In this document: piece after piece, positions 29,272 to 37,192 of the stretch
How positions within the stretch are numbered: position 1 is the stretch's first letter
How the letters are laid out: each line of letters starts with the position of its first letter
Assembly (NCBI GenBank): GCA_963847985.1
Contig: CAWKBS010000008.1
Coordinates: forward strand, 620,001 to 684,000
Direction of reading: 5' to 3'
Origin: JAIBJN01 sp963847985
GTDB taxonomy: Bacteria > Actinomycetota > Thermoleophilia > Gaiellales > Gaiellaceae
Length of the DNA: 64,000 nucleotides
Program-made: the position numbers and the translations under genes
The notes under the pieces: model-generated
Told to the model about the DNA's origin: nothing
The model's database searches: none
Seen by the model: only the letters and a program-made list of their open reading frames with translations

Positions 29272-29864
29272 CGCGGCCTCCTCGACGCCGGGCCAAGCAA
29301 CGCGTCCGGCCCGAGGTCCAGTGGACCCTCGACACGATCACCGGCGCCGCCGCGTTCGTCGGCAACCAGCGTCTCGACATCCTGGCCGCCAACCAGCTCG
29401 GCCGTGCGCTGTTTTCCGAGCTGTACGCCGCGCCCGCGTGGCCGGTCAACAACGCTCGGTTCGTGTTCCTCGATCCGCGAGCCGAGACGTTCTACGATGA
29501 CTGGGAGCGCGTTGCCTGCGAGTGCGTCGCGATCCTGCGCTGGGCCGTGGGCCGCGACCCGGACGACCGCGACCTCTCAGACCTCGTCGGCGAACTCGCG
29601 ACACACAGCGAGGTGTTCCGCAGCCGCTGGGCCACGCACGACGTGCGCTTCCACAACACCGGCGTCAAGCACTTCCACCATCCCGTGGTCGGCGAGCTCA
29701 GCCTGAGCTTCAATCGGTTGGACATCGCCGCAGACCACGGGCTGACGATCTTCACCTACGCCGCCGAGCCCGGTTCGCGTTCTGACGAGGCGCTAAAGCT
29801 CCTCGGCAGCTGGGCGGCAACGGTCGATCACGCGGAGTCGGCCCGCTCGACCGATCAGAGTTGA
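29271..29864 (+). pseudogene. MmyB-like regulator, ligand-binding domain only
   Basis: An open frame with no start codon near its beginning encodes the C-terminal ligand-binding domain of XRE-family MmyB-like regulators: AAFVGNQRLDILAANQLGRA, FLDPRAETFYDDWERVACE, DDRDLSDLVGELATHSE, and FHNTGVKHFHHPVVGEL. The N-terminal HTH of about 80 residues is missing; the frame runs straight into the stop of the upstream gene. The only in-frame start (GTG near 29463) would remove the first third of the domain. I judge it a decayed regulator. Confidence 0.7.
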
Positions 29865-29883
29865 GGCGCGAGACCCGGTCAGG

Positions 29884-29907
29884 GCACACTCGGAGGTGCG
29901 AGTGTGC
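29884..29907 (+). terminator. Hairpin after the MmyB remnant
   Basis: Perfect 9-bp stem GCACACTCG/CGAGTGTGC with a 6-base loop, 20 bp after the stop, between the remnant and the ABC exporter operon. There is no T tract. Confidence 0.55.
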
Positions 29908-30014
29908 GGGAATGTCGCTTGAACGGTTCGGTAACGTTCGCGCCGACCGCCTGATGCTGGTCGATGAGGGTGCTCTGCTGCCCGCCGGGCCAACGTCTGC
30001 GATCATGCCGCCAC

Positions 30015-30905
30015 ATGCCCGTCGTCGAGATTCGCGATCTTCACAAGCGGTTCGGAAACGTCGAGGCGGTCAAGGGGCTCAGCTTCGAAATCGAAGCCGG
30101 TCGCGTCACGGGTTTCCTCGGGCCGAACGGCGCGGGTAAGAGCACAACGCTCCGCGCGTTGCTCGGGCTCGTGCGGCCGACTGCGGGAACGGCGACCTTC
30201 GGCGGTCGTCTCTACCATCAGCTCGACCGGCCGAGCGCCCAAGTTGGCGCCGTGCTCGAGGACGCCGCCTTTCACCCGGGCCGGACGGGACGCAACCACC
30301 TACGCGTTCTCGCCGCTGCAGGCGAGCATCCCGACGAGCGTGTCGACCAGGCGCTGTCCACTGTAGGGCTCAGCGACGCAGGCAACCGGCGGGTGAAGGG
30401 CTACTCGATGGGAATGAGGCAGCGGCTCGCAATCGCCGCGGCACTGCTCGGCGATCCGGAAGTCTTGATTCTCGACGAGCCGACCAACGGCCTGGATCCG
30501 CCCGGGATCAGCTGGATGCGTGGGCTGCTCCGCGAGCAAGCGGGCAAAGGGCGCGCGGTCCTCGTCTCGAGCCACCTGCTCGCCGAGGTGGCCCAATCCG
30601 TGGACGACGTGGTCATCATCTCCCACGGAGAGCTCCGCGGGCACGGCACGCTGGAGCAGGTTCTTGGCGGCGGCGACGGCCCGGCAACAGAGGTGCGAAC
30701 GCCCGACGCGGAGCGGCTGGCCCAGGCGCTGGAACGCCGGGGCTACACGGTCGAGCGCGAAGGCGACGTTCTGCTCGTCCACAGCGCCAGCCCTGAGCAG
30801 GTTGGCCCGATCGCGGCGGAGGAGCAGGTCACGATCCTCGGCCTCACGCCCAAGATGCGCTCGCTCGAAGCAGCCTTTTTCGCGCTCACGGATGACGGAT
30901 CGTGA
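30015..30905 (+). CDS. ABC-2 type exporter ATPase
   Basis: ATP-binding half of an ABC-2 exporter, 296 residues. It has Walker A GFLGPNGAGKSTTLRALLGL, signature YSMGMRQRLAIAAALLG, Walker B LILDEPTNGLDP and the switch His in VSSHLLAEV. A C-terminal extension of about 80 residues (residues 215-296) follows, typical of DrrA/CcmA-like subunits. ATG 30015 is the natural start. The stop overlaps the permease start (GTGA). Substrate unknown; similar pairs export antibiotics, lipids or peptides. Confidence 0.88.
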   Translation: MPVVEIRDLHKRFGNVEAVKGLSFEIEAGRVTGFLGPNGAGKSTTLRALLGLVRPTAGTATFGGRLYHQLDRPSAQVGAVLEDAAFHPGRTGRNHLRVLAAAGEHPDERVDQALSTVGLSDAGNRRVKGYSMGMRQRLAIAAALLGDPEVLILDEPTNGLDPPGISWMRGLLREQAGKGRAVLVSSHLLAEVAQSVDDVVIISHGELRGHGTLEQVLGGGDGPATEVRTPDAERLAQALERRGYTVEREGDVLLVHSASPEQVGPIAAEEQVTILGLTPKMRSLEAAFFALTDDGS

Positions 30906-31648
30906 AAGCGCTCCTGCGCGCCGAGCTGATCAAGCTGCGCACGACGCGGACATTCGTCGTGCTCACTGCGGCGGCGCTCGTGATCTCGCTCCTCGTCGTC
31001 GTACTCACCACGACGCTCCAAGACGGTACTTCGCGGTGGACCGAGGACGACGCGCGCGATCTTTTCACCGCGGACTTCACCGGCCTCTTCATCTTGCTGC
31101 TCGGCGTAATGGGCATGGCCGGCGAGTGGCGGCACCGAACGATCACGAGCACCGTCCTTGCAGCGCCAAGGCGGCTGCGGCTCCTCAGCGCGAAGACGAT
31201 TTCCTACGCGGTCGCGGGAATCGCGATCTCGCTCATCGTCACCGTCACGATCATGGCCATCGGCACAGTGATCCTGTCCGCCCGAGACCTACCGACCGTC
31301 GGCCTCGGAGACCTGGCCGATGTCCTGTGGCGCAATCTGGTCGTCGCTGCCTATCTAGGCGCTCTCGGGGTCTGCATCGGTGGGCTCATCCGGAACCAGA
31401 TCGTGGCCATCGTGGGACTGCTCCTGCTGGCCTTCGCGATCGAGCCGCCGGTCATCGGGCTGGCGCCCGAAGTAGGCAAGTTCGGACCGACGGTGGGCGC
31501 ACCGAATGGCTTTATCGGGCTCGAGGATGTCTTCGGTGAGGGCGACGAGCAACTCACGCCCGCCGTCGCGCTCCTTGTGATGATCGGCTGGGCAGGGCTA
31601 GCGTTCGCCGCAGCCGCAGCGCGCCTCGAGCGCCGCGATCTCGTCTAG
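30902..31648 (+). CDS. ABC-2 type exporter permease
   Basis: Membrane partner of the preceding ATPase, 248 residues, with about six hydrophobic segments (VVLTAAALVISLLVVVLTTT, LFILLLGVMGMAGE, ISLIVTVTIMAIGTVIL, LVVAAYLGALGVCIGGLI, IVGLLLLAFAIEPPVIGL, ALLVMIGWAGLAFAAAA). N-terminal KALLRAELIKLRTTRTF and GEWRHRTITSTVLAAPRR are hallmarks of ABC-2 permeases. It is the last gene of cassette 1, about 300 bp before attachment copy 2. Confidence 0.88.
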   Translation: MKALLRAELIKLRTTRTFVVLTAAALVISLLVVVLTTTLQDGTSRWTEDDARDLFTADFTGLFILLLGVMGMAGEWRHRTITSTVLAAPRRLRLLSAKTISYAVAGIAISLIVTVTIMAIGTVILSARDLPTVGLGDLADVLWRNLVVAAYLGALGVCIGGLIRNQIVAIVGLLLLAFAIEPPVIGLAPEVGKFGPTVGAPNGFIGLEDVFGEGDEQLTPAVALLVMIGWAGLAFAAAAARLERRDLV

Positions 31649-31943
31649 ACGAGAGCTTCGCGGAGCCGGCTCAACCGGGCGTACGAACAGGGACGGGAAC
31701 AGCACGGTCGCGTGTCCGAGCGTCCTCTCGCTATAGAGCGGGTCCCGCTGGCTGGGCCGGACGGCTCAGCTCAACCCGGTCGTCCAGTCGTCGGCCTAGA
31801 CGACTGTCGTCCGCCTTTTGGCGATCCTCCGAGGGCGACAACGCCTAACCGAAAAGTCGGACGCGCGGACCAGACGTGTCGCAATCTGGCACTGCGAGGT
31901 GTTGCAAGCGAGTTTGTGGCGCCTCGTTTTCTAGGTCTTGCGG
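31649..31943 (+). other. Non-coding right end of cassette 1
   Basis: No supported gene. The last 100 bp (31845-31943) resemble the stretches before attachment copies 3 and 4. CTAACCGAAAA at 31845 matches CTAGGCGAAAAC at 40166 and GTAGGCGAAAAC at 47908; TGTCGCAATCTGG at 31877 matches TGTCGCAAACTGG at 40198; and CCTCGTTTTCTAGGTCTTG precedes the repeat as CCTCGTGTTCCTGGGTCTTG does at copy 3. This looks like a shared island end carrying recombinase arm sites. Confidence 0.6.
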
Positions 31944-31981
31944 GCGACTTCGGACGCGGGTTCGATTCCCGCCGCCTCCAT
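31944..31981 (+). repeat. ssrA attachment repeat, copy 2
   Basis: Identical over 38 bp to the tmRNA 3' end at 28424-28461, same orientation, 3520 bp downstream. It separates cassette 1 from cassette 2. It carries no tmRNA body upstream, so it is an attachment remnant rather than an RNA gene. Confidence 0.93.
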
Positions 31982-31994
31982 AAGGTTAGTTCTG

Positions 31995-32039
31995 GAGCGA
32001 GCACTGGAGTCGTCGGACAGACGGCTCCGGGGCTCGCTT
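31995..32039 (+). terminator. Nested hairpin just after attachment copy 2
   Basis: Outer stem GAGCGAG with CTCGCTT and inner stem GGAGTCGTC with GACGGCTCC around loop GGACA; the inner stem has one wobble. It begins 14 bp after the repeat, as expected for a terminator originally following an ssrA gene. Confidence 0.55.
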
Positions 32040-32045
32040 TCACGA

Positions 32046-32399
32046 TCATCGGGCGCTTGTCTCGTCCAGGAGTTGCAGGAGGTCGTGCGCCGCGAGCTCG
32101 ATCTCCTTGTGTCGCCACTCGGCCGCCCGGTAGTGGCAGGCGATCAGCCCAGTGCGATGCAGGCGGCGGAAGTCGCCGTAGACGAACGCGTGGCGAGCCT
32201 TCGTCTCAGGGGCGGCGCCTTCGGTGAGACCGAGATGCCACTCGCCGTACTCGTCCCACGAGTGCGAAGCGAGGTAGGCGTTCGCAGCTTCGGCGTTGGG
32301 CTGAACGTCGCCCCAGTCGCTATTCAGGACGTACTGGCGGCTCTCGATCAAGCGGCGAGCCTTCTCAGCAGCACGGGTGTTGACCGTGTACGAGGCCAT
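32046..32399 (-). CDS. Hypothetical protein, cassette 2
   Basis: A 117-residue protein starting ATG 32399. The sequence (SDWGDVQPNAEAANAYLASH, WDEYGEWHLGL, KARHAFVYGDFRRLHRTGLI) looks like a compact conserved actinobacterial protein of unknown function that I have no name for. It reads toward attachment copy 2, so the hairpin at 31995 may terminate it. Confidence 0.7.
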   Translation of the reverse strand: MASYTVNTRAAEKARRLIESRQYVLNSDWGDVQPNAEAANAYLASHSWDEYGEWHLGLTEGAAPETKARHAFVYGDFRRLHRTGLIACHYRAAEWRHKEIELAAHDLLQLLDETSAR

Positions 32400-32461
32400 C
32401 GGCGCATTGTGGCGGAGACGCACGTCGACTGGGCGCCCGCTTCGCGGGGTACGTTGTCTCC

Positions 32462-32999
32462 GTGAGGTACATCGCGCTTCTGAGAGGAATCAACGTCGGC
32501 GGGAAGACGCTGATCAAGATGGAGGACTTGAAGGCGTGCATCGAGGCGCTTGGGCTCAACGGCGTTTCGACCTACATCGCAAGCGGGAACGTCCTCTTCC
32601 AGACAAGCCAGCGGAGCGCTGCGAAACTCGAGGCGAAGATCGAGCGTGCGATCGAGCGGCGTTTCCAGCTGCCTGTGAAGGTGGTCGTCCTCGAGCGCGC
32701 CGCGTACGGCCGCATCGTCAAGGCGATCCCGAAGTCATGGGTGGGCGACGAGGGCCTGCGCGCGAACGGTGGCCTTCGTCCGCCGCGGCATCGACGCGAA
32801 GCAGGTGGTACGGGAGCTGGGGCCGGATGCCGCAATCGAAGAGGTCAAGGTGGTCAACGGCGCGATTCTCTGGGCGACGAAACGCGATGCGCTCAACCGG
32901 AGCGTCATGCGCAAGCTCATCGGCGGTGCCGCATACAAGGAGCTGACCGTGCGCAACCTCAATACGACGCTCAAGCTGCAGGAGCTCCTCGCGGAGTAG
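32462..32999 (+). CDS. DUF1697 protein (apparent frameshift)
   Basis: Family of about 180-residue proteins of unknown function found next to stress genes. GTG 32462 opens YIALLRGINVGGKTLIKMED and TYIASGNVLFQT, the family N-terminus. Near 32760 (GCGAACGGTGGCC) one base too many shifts the frame; the second half continues with VAFVRRGIDAKQVVRELGPD to LNTTLKLQELLAE and a proper stop. Total would be about 179 residues, the normal length, so a sequence error is as likely as a real mutation. Confidence 0.75.
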
Positions 33000-33058
33000 A
33001 AAATGCGGCGAGGGTCGCGATCTTCTTGTCAGTGGCGGGGAGTAGGCTTGCCCTCGAG

Positions 33059-33099
33059 TTGTCACGCATGCCCTCCACGGGTGACCCCTTTCGTCTCGT
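33059..33099 (-). pseudogene. Relic of a csbD 5' end
   Basis: Forty-one bases match, with one substitution and one extra base, the start of the intact csbD gene and its leader at 40025-40064, in the same orientation. The matching piece covers the start codon (GTG here), the first codons (EGMRD) and the ribosome-binding region (AAAGGGGTCAC). The rest of the gene is absent. It indicates an earlier csbD copy lost by deletion. Confidence 0.7.
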
Positions 33100-33182
33100 C
33101 TTTGGCAGAGGTCCCCCTCTGAAAAGCCGAAAACCCGGGCACGGTGCGTTTGGCTGCGACTGCACCGGGTAGGGAGGCGAGC

Positions 33183-33446
33183 ATGGCGAAGCTTGCCTAC
33201 CGGCCCTTCGGGATGCTCTTCAGCGTCCTTGGCGGACTGCTCGCGGGCACCGTCTTCAAGCAGGTATGGAAGCGCGTCTCGGACAAGGAGGACCCGCCGA
33301 AGCCAAAGCAGAGCGAATACGGCTGGCGTGAGCTCTTGGCTGCCGCCGCGCTCCAGGGCGCCCTCTTCGGGCTCGCGAAGGCGGCGATCGACCGAGGCGG
33401 CGCGCGCACCTTCGAGAAGATCACTGGCTCCTGGCCGGGCGACTAG
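33183..33446 (+). CDS. DUF4235 membrane protein
   Basis: Small membrane protein of 87 residues with two hydrophobic segments (PFGMLFSVLGGLLAGTVF and LLAAAALQGALFGLAKAAI) joined by a polar loop with VWKRVSDKEDPPKP. The pattern fits DUF4235, common in actinobacteria and of unknown function. ATG 33183 follows AGGGAGG. Confidence 0.8.
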   Translation: MAKLAYRPFGMLFSVLGGLLAGTVFKQVWKRVSDKEDPPKPKQSEYGWRELLAAAALQGALFGLAKAAIDRGGARTFEKITGSWPGD

Positions 33447-33500
33447 GCCGGCCAACATCTCGGAGAGCGTTCGCAACCTGCGGCCCGCCCCGCTGCGGTC

Positions 33501-33547
33501 CGACGACCGCCGCGCACTGTCTGCAGGCTAATGCCTGGCGGTCGTCG
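33501..33547 (+). terminator. Hairpin between convergent genes
   Basis: Perfect 11-bp inverted repeat (CGACGACCGCC and complement) with a 25-base loop, between the DUF4235 gene and the minus-strand gene ending at 33566. It may end transcription from both sides. Confidence 0.5.
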
Positions 33548-33565
33548 GGAATAGCGCGGCGACCA

Positions 33566-33730
33566 CTAGCCCTTGCGTTCCGCCTCCGCTTCGTATTCTT
33601 CGATCAGCCGTTCGATCGCTTTCAGCGCCCCGGCAGGGGCGTCCTCTCTCTCGTTCCACCCCGCTCGCAGGCGATAGAGGGTCCTGAGCGCTTCGGAGGT
33701 CTCCGCCTTGGTGTGGGCTTTCTCGTTCAC
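33566..33730 (-). CDS. Possible 54-residue hypothetical protein
   Basis: GTG 33730 opens a short, highly charged helical protein (EKAHTKAETSEALRTLYRLR, ALKAIERLIEEYEAEAERKG). It starts nine bases after the stop of the CECSD-family gene on the same strand, consistent with an operon. Amino-acid composition looks protein-like. No family recognised. Confidence 0.4.
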   Translation of the reverse strand: MNEKAHTKAETSEALRTLYRLRAGWNEREDAPAGALKAIERLIEEYEAEAERKG

Positions 33731-33738
33731 GAGCCCCG

Positions 33739-34065
33739 CTAGCTCGGGCCGTCTGAGCGCGGATCCGCCTCCCTTGCGAAATCGGTTGCAACAAACTTCT
33801 CGACAACCGCGTACCCATCGTCCTGGGAGACGACACGCTCGATCTCCGGGATGTCGTGGTCGGTCCTGACGAGGAACCACGTTGAGTTGGTTCGAATGCG
33901 CTCGTACTCAGCGACTTTCAGCTCGACCGTCGAGGCGCAAGCCGTGTCGCTGCACTCGCACACAAACTCGACCGTCTCGTTGTCACCGGCGATCTTTTCG
34001 ATCCGTTCATTGACCTCCCGAAAGAGGCTTTGGTTGCGCGCCAGGCGCTCTAGCGACTCCGACAT
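33739..34065 (-). CDS. CECSD-motif small protein, copy 1
   Basis: A 108-residue protein with RLARNQSLFREVNERIEKI at the N-terminus, a central VCECSDTACASTVELKVAEY with three Cys in CxC...C spacing, then WFLVRTDHDIPEIERVV and a C-terminal VVEKFVATDFAREADPR. The three Cys and nearby Asp suggest metal binding. It is a paralogue of the gene at 34542, on the opposite strand. No named family known to me. ATG 34065 is the start. Confidence 0.75.
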   Translation of the reverse strand: MSESLERLARNQSLFREVNERIEKIAGDNETVEFVCECSDTACASTVELKVAEYERIRTNSTWFLVRTDHDIPEIERVVSQDDGYAVVEKFVATDFAREADPRSDGPS

Positions 34066-34541
34066 TGGACGCTCCCTCGAAGGTTGTTCCGGGAGCAGTG
34101 ACCTCGAGCGCCGCAAGCACCAGGGCTAGGTGCGGCGGAGGAACAGGAAGCGCCAAAGGGGCACGCCCGGTAACGGACACGGTAGCACTGGCTACGAGAC
34201 CGCTACGGAGCCGGTTTCAAGCGGTCAGTGGGGCAAGACCAGGCTCATCCCCTTCGTGGGAGGAACCATGGCCAAGAGCACTCGGCGCTCAGCCGAACAG
34301 GTCGGCGTAATGGGCGTGCCAGTCGCGGTCGGGCACGGCGGCGGGAGAATGCATCGAGCACGTCCCGTGGTGAGTCCGCAGAGGAGTGCGCCAAGACTCG
34401 CCCGCGTGAAAACACGCCGCCGCGGGAAGGATGGGAGTGGCACCGAACACTCGTCGGCTGGCGCGCTCCGTTCCTCTGGCCGTAAGGGCCGTGGCGTGCG
34501 GCGAGGGAGTTCGGGGTGAAACAGGGAGATGGGAGCGAACG
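34066..34541 (+). other. Region between the two CECSD-motif genes
   Basis: No convincing gene. An open frame from ATG 34268 to 34519 is Arg/Ser-rich with unlikely composition. On the minus strand a frame ends HAHYADLFG at 34290, which has protein-like character and may be the tail of a decayed gene. The divergent promoters of the two flanking genes must lie here. Confidence 0.5.
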
Positions 34542-34883
34542 GTGACCCTTTCCGACGAACGTCTCGCCAAGAACGAGATCCTTTTCCGCGCCGTCAACGA
34601 GCGCCTTGACGACATCGGGGACGCCGTCCCGTGGAGGGAGGAAACGGAGTATCTGTGCGAATGCAGTGACACCTCCTGCATCGAGACGATTTCGCTCAAG
34701 AAGGAGGAGTACGAGCAGGCGCGCTCGCGGCCTACGGTCTTCTTCGTCGTGCCCGGCCACGAGCGTCCGGCGCTCGAGAAGATAATTGAGGAACGCGAGC
34801 ACTATCTGCTCGTCGAGAAGGTCGTCGCGGTGAACGCCGTCATCGAGGCGGACCCGAGAGCGGACAAGCCCGGCGACGCGTAG
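34542..34883 (+). CDS. CECSD-motif small protein, copy 2
   Basis: A 113-residue paralogue of the gene at 33739, read from GTG 34542 with ribosome-binding site GGGAG. Conserved positions: RLAKNEILFRAVNERLDDIG, YLCECSDTSCIETISLKKEE, VFFVVPGHERPALEKIIE, and VVEKV-like LLVEKVVAV...EADPRADKP. The two copies keep all three Cys but differ widely elsewhere, indicating an old duplication kept under selection. Confidence 0.75.
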   Translation: MTLSDERLAKNEILFRAVNERLDDIGDAVPWREETEYLCECSDTSCIETISLKKEEYEQARSRPTVFFVVPGHERPALEKIIEEREHYLLVEKVVAVNAVIEADPRADKPGDA

Positions 34884-34920
34884 CCGCCCCACGGGCCGGC
34901 ACCTGGCGCCGGCCGCGACC

Positions 34921-35223
34921 TTAGCCGGGTTCCGTGGAGCCCAGGAGGTCGAGCAGCTCGCCGATCTCCTGGTTGACCTGGGCGGGGTGGCGCATCTTCG
35001 CGCGGCGGTCGATCGAGTAGTGGTTTCGGCGGCCGATCTTCTTGCGCTCGACGAAGCCGGCCTCCACGAGGTCGGCGACGATTCGCTGCGCTGCCCGCTC
35101 GGTGATCCCGACCCTTTCGGCAACGTCACGCAGTCGGACGTCGCCGTCGCGCGCGATGCACAGGAGGACCTGCGTGTGGTTCGTGACGAACCGCCACGGC
35201 TTCGGGTCTTCTTGACTTGACAT
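34921..35223 (-). CDS. Winged-helix transcriptional regulator
   Basis: A 100-residue DNA-binding protein with ArsR/MarR-like winged helix: HTQVLLCIARDGDVRLRDVA, recognition helix ITERAAQRIVADLVEAGFVE, wing KKIGRRNHYSID. No effector domain and no Cys. ATG 35223 is the likely start. It diverges from the STAS gene with only about 35 bp between starts, so the two promoters overlap and the regulator probably controls both. Confidence 0.82.
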   Translation of the reverse strand: MSSQEDPKPWRFVTNHTQVLLCIARDGDVRLRDVAERVGITERAAQRIVADLVEAGFVERKKIGRRNHYSIDRRAKMRHPAQVNQEIGELLDLLGSTEPG

Positions 35224-35257
35224 TCGCGACTTGTTTATCGTATGTTTCGTGTCGTCT

Positions 35258-35629
35258 ATGTACTCCAACGTACCAGATCGCGATTTGGATCGCAGCTACT
35301 ACGGAAACCCTGGCGCGCCCCTTCGGATCACCGTGGAGACGTTGGCTGATGGGACGCCGCTCGTTTCCGTCTGGGGCGAGGTCGACCTCGCCACCGCGCC
35401 TCACCTCGAGCGCGTGCTTATGGACGCCTTGGCAGGCGGTGACACGGACGTCCTAGTCGAGTTCTCCCGCGACAGCTTCATCGACTCCACCGGCCTGAAC
35501 GTCCTCATCCAGGCGGCGCGGCAGCTGGGCGCGGGCGGGCGTGCGCTCCGCGTCACGACCGAGAACCCGCACACACGGAGCGTGATCGAGACCATGGGCC
35601 TCACCGAGACGCTCGGCCTGGTGGGATAG
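35258..35629 (+). CDS. STAS-domain anti-sigma factor antagonist
   Basis: SpoIIAA/RsbV-like protein that would bind and release an anti-sigma factor when unphosphorylated. STAS features: ITVETLADGTPLVSVWGEVD, LVEFSRDSFIDSTGLNVLIQ with the phosphorylatable Ser in DSTG, and LRVTTENPHTRSVIETMGL. Start is ATG 35258 or GTG 35249; neither has a ribosome-binding site, so a leaderless transcript is possible. No RsbW-type kinase is present in the window. Confidence 0.85.
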   Translation: MYSNVPDRDLDRSYYGNPGAPLRITVETLADGTPLVSVWGEVDLATAPHLERVLMDALAGGDTDVLVEFSRDSFIDSTGLNVLIQAARQLGAGGRALRVTTENPHTRSVIETMGLTETLGLVG

Positions 35630-35865
35630 CCCCGCCGCGCGCGATCTGGAACCTCTCGCGGCGCCGACGCGTGGCTCGAGCAGCAGCGCGTCAGGCCAAA
35701 TGGCTGAAGACGCGTACGACCACGGCACCCCCGGCCCTAACGGTCGAATGAGCGGGCGGGATCGAGACACGCATCGGACCTCGGTTACCTGCTCCAGTGT
35801 GTTTCACCGCTTGATGAGCGGGAAGAAGGGCATTTCAGAAGATTTACAAAGCTTGAAATGGAGGG

Positions 35866-36219
35866 ATGTTGGTGTCGGACATCAAGAGACTCTCGGAGCA
35901 GATCGTCGAAGTCGGCGAACGCCTCGGAAACATGGCTGACGCAGCGCAGGGAAACACGGAGAGAACGATGCCGCGGGCGAGGTGGATGCTCCTACCCGCA
36001 GCCGGAGCCGGCATCTACGCCCTGGCGACGAGCGGCACGTTCACTCGCCAAGCGCGGGACGCGGTCAAGGAGGCTCGAGATCGCGCGTCCGACCTTCCGG
36101 ATGACTTGATGCGTCGGCTGCACCGGGCGACTACCTCGAGTGCCAATGGGCGCCAGAGCACTCGCCGGCGTAGTACGGGCCAGCGCCGCAGGACGGCGAG
36201 CAAGGCGTCGCACAAGTAG
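35866..36219 (+). CDS. Hypothetical membrane-associated protein
   Basis: A 117-residue protein from ATG 35866 (ribosome-binding site GGAGGG). Residues 1-30 form an amphipathic helix (IKRLSEQIVEVGERLGNMAD), residues 40-58 a weak hydrophobic helix (MLLPAAGAGIYALATSGTF), and the C-terminus is strongly basic and low-complexity (STRRRSTGQRRRTASKA). It looks like a DNA- or envelope-associated stress protein, without a named family. GTTTCA-13-GGGAAG just upstream resembles a weak sigma-B type promoter. Confidence 0.5.
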   Translation: MLVSDIKRLSEQIVEVGERLGNMADAAQGNTERTMPRARWMLLPAAGAGIYALATSGTFTRQARDAVKEARDRASDLPDDLMRRLHRATTSSANGRQSTRRRSTGQRRRTASKASHK

Positions 36220-36616
36220 CAGTCCTCCGTTCCTCGGTGAGCGGGAGGCCCTCGGGGCTAGTACGGCGACCGCGTAGGGCTCGAAGCGGGACATCGCGGC
36301 TTCTCTCGCCGCGTTGTCGTGCGCCTCGCGGTCCCCGACATCGTCGCGACGGCGGAGATGTGGCCGAGAGCCGCCAGGGAGTTCGACCCGGTTCTCGCGC
36401 CCGCGCGCAAGTCGTCGGGCCACCGACACCAGGCCTCAAGGACGTCGAACCAACGGCGCGCTCGTCTCGGTGCGGGTCGCTTCCTCGCCGAGGGCGGCCC
36501 GGGGAGGGTCGCTGCCGAGCTGCGAGCGCTCCTCGTCGCCTGAGTCGGTGCAGGCGGCGCTTACCGTTTTGTTTCGACGGGTATCCGAGGGTTCCGCCCG
36601 ATCGAAAGGACGCTAG
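36220..36616 (+). other. Gap with possible hydrolase remnant and DUF892 promoter
   Basis: A 75-codon frame at 36319-36543 ends GAGRFLAEGGPGRVAAELRA, which resembles the GHFLxxExP C-terminus of alpha/beta hydrolases with the catalytic His lost. I treat it as a possible decayed 3' end. GGGTAT at 36580-36585, about 30 bp before the next gene, fits a sigma-B -10 box but lacks a good -35. Confidence 0.35.
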
Positions 36617-37123
36617 ATGGCTGAACTCACAACACCACGCGACCTCTTCCTCCACGAACTCGGCGACATCCTCTACGTCGAGCGCGCGCTGGCAAAGGAG
36701 ACGCTCCCGAAGCTGATCGGCGAAGTCTCCGACGAGGAGTTCAAGTCCGGGCTCGAGAGCCACCTCGAGCAGACCCGGCAGCATGTCGCCAACGTGGAGA
36801 AGGTCTTCGAGCTGCTCGGCGAAGAGCCCGAGGTCGAGAAATGCGTCGGCTTTGAGGGCCTCAAGAAGGAACACGACCAGCTGATCGAGGAGAGCGCCTC
36901 CTCGCTCGTCGACATCGTCGACGTCGGTGCCGCCGCGCGGACGGAGAACTACGAGATCGCCGCCTACGAAGGCCTGCGCCGGATGGCCAAGGCCATGGGC
37001 GAAGACGAGGCCGTCGACCTCCTCGACGAGAACCTCAAGCAGGAGAAAGAGACGCTGCGCGAGGTCGAGAAGATCGCCACGCGCCTCAGCAACGAAAGCG
37101 CCAAGGAGGCCTCGGCCGCCTAG
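36617..37123 (+). CDS. DUF892 ferritin-like protein (YciE family)
   Basis: A 168-residue four-helix ferritin-like protein linked to stress responses. Visible are LTTPRDLFLHELGDILYVER, the Glu-rich helices with HLEQTRQHVANVEKVFELLG, and ARTENYEIAAYEGLRRMAK, which carry the Glu and His positions expected for a di-iron site. ATG 36617 follows GAAAGGA. A strong hairpin follows the stop. Confidence 0.9.
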   Translation: MAELTTPRDLFLHELGDILYVERALAKETLPKLIGEVSDEEFKSGLESHLEQTRQHVANVEKVFELLGEEPEVEKCVGFEGLKKEHDQLIEESASSLVDIVDVGAAARTENYEIAAYEGLRRMAKAMGEDEAVDLLDENLKQEKETLREVEKIATRLSNESAKEASAA

Positions 37124-37139
37124 GGACGGTCACGCCCGA

Positions 37140-37171
37140 GGCGCCCGCCCCGCAGCGCCGGGGCGGGCGCC
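37140..37171 (+). terminator. Hairpin after the DUF892 gene
   Basis: Perfect 13-bp stem (GGCGCCCGCCCCG and complement) with a 6-base loop, 17 bp after the stop. Confidence 0.75.
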
Positions 37172-37192
37172 GCCCGAAAGCAAGGAGGCCTC

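Noticed and set aside
34268..34519. Arg/Ser-rich ORF between the CECSD genes
   Set aside because: No ribosome-binding site, low-complexity composition and overlap with the promoter region of the flanking gene.
35795..35830. Sigma-B promoters before the 35866 and 36617 genes
   Set aside because: GTTTCA-13-GGGAAG and a lone GGGTAT are suggestive only; mismatches and missing -35 prevent a feature call.
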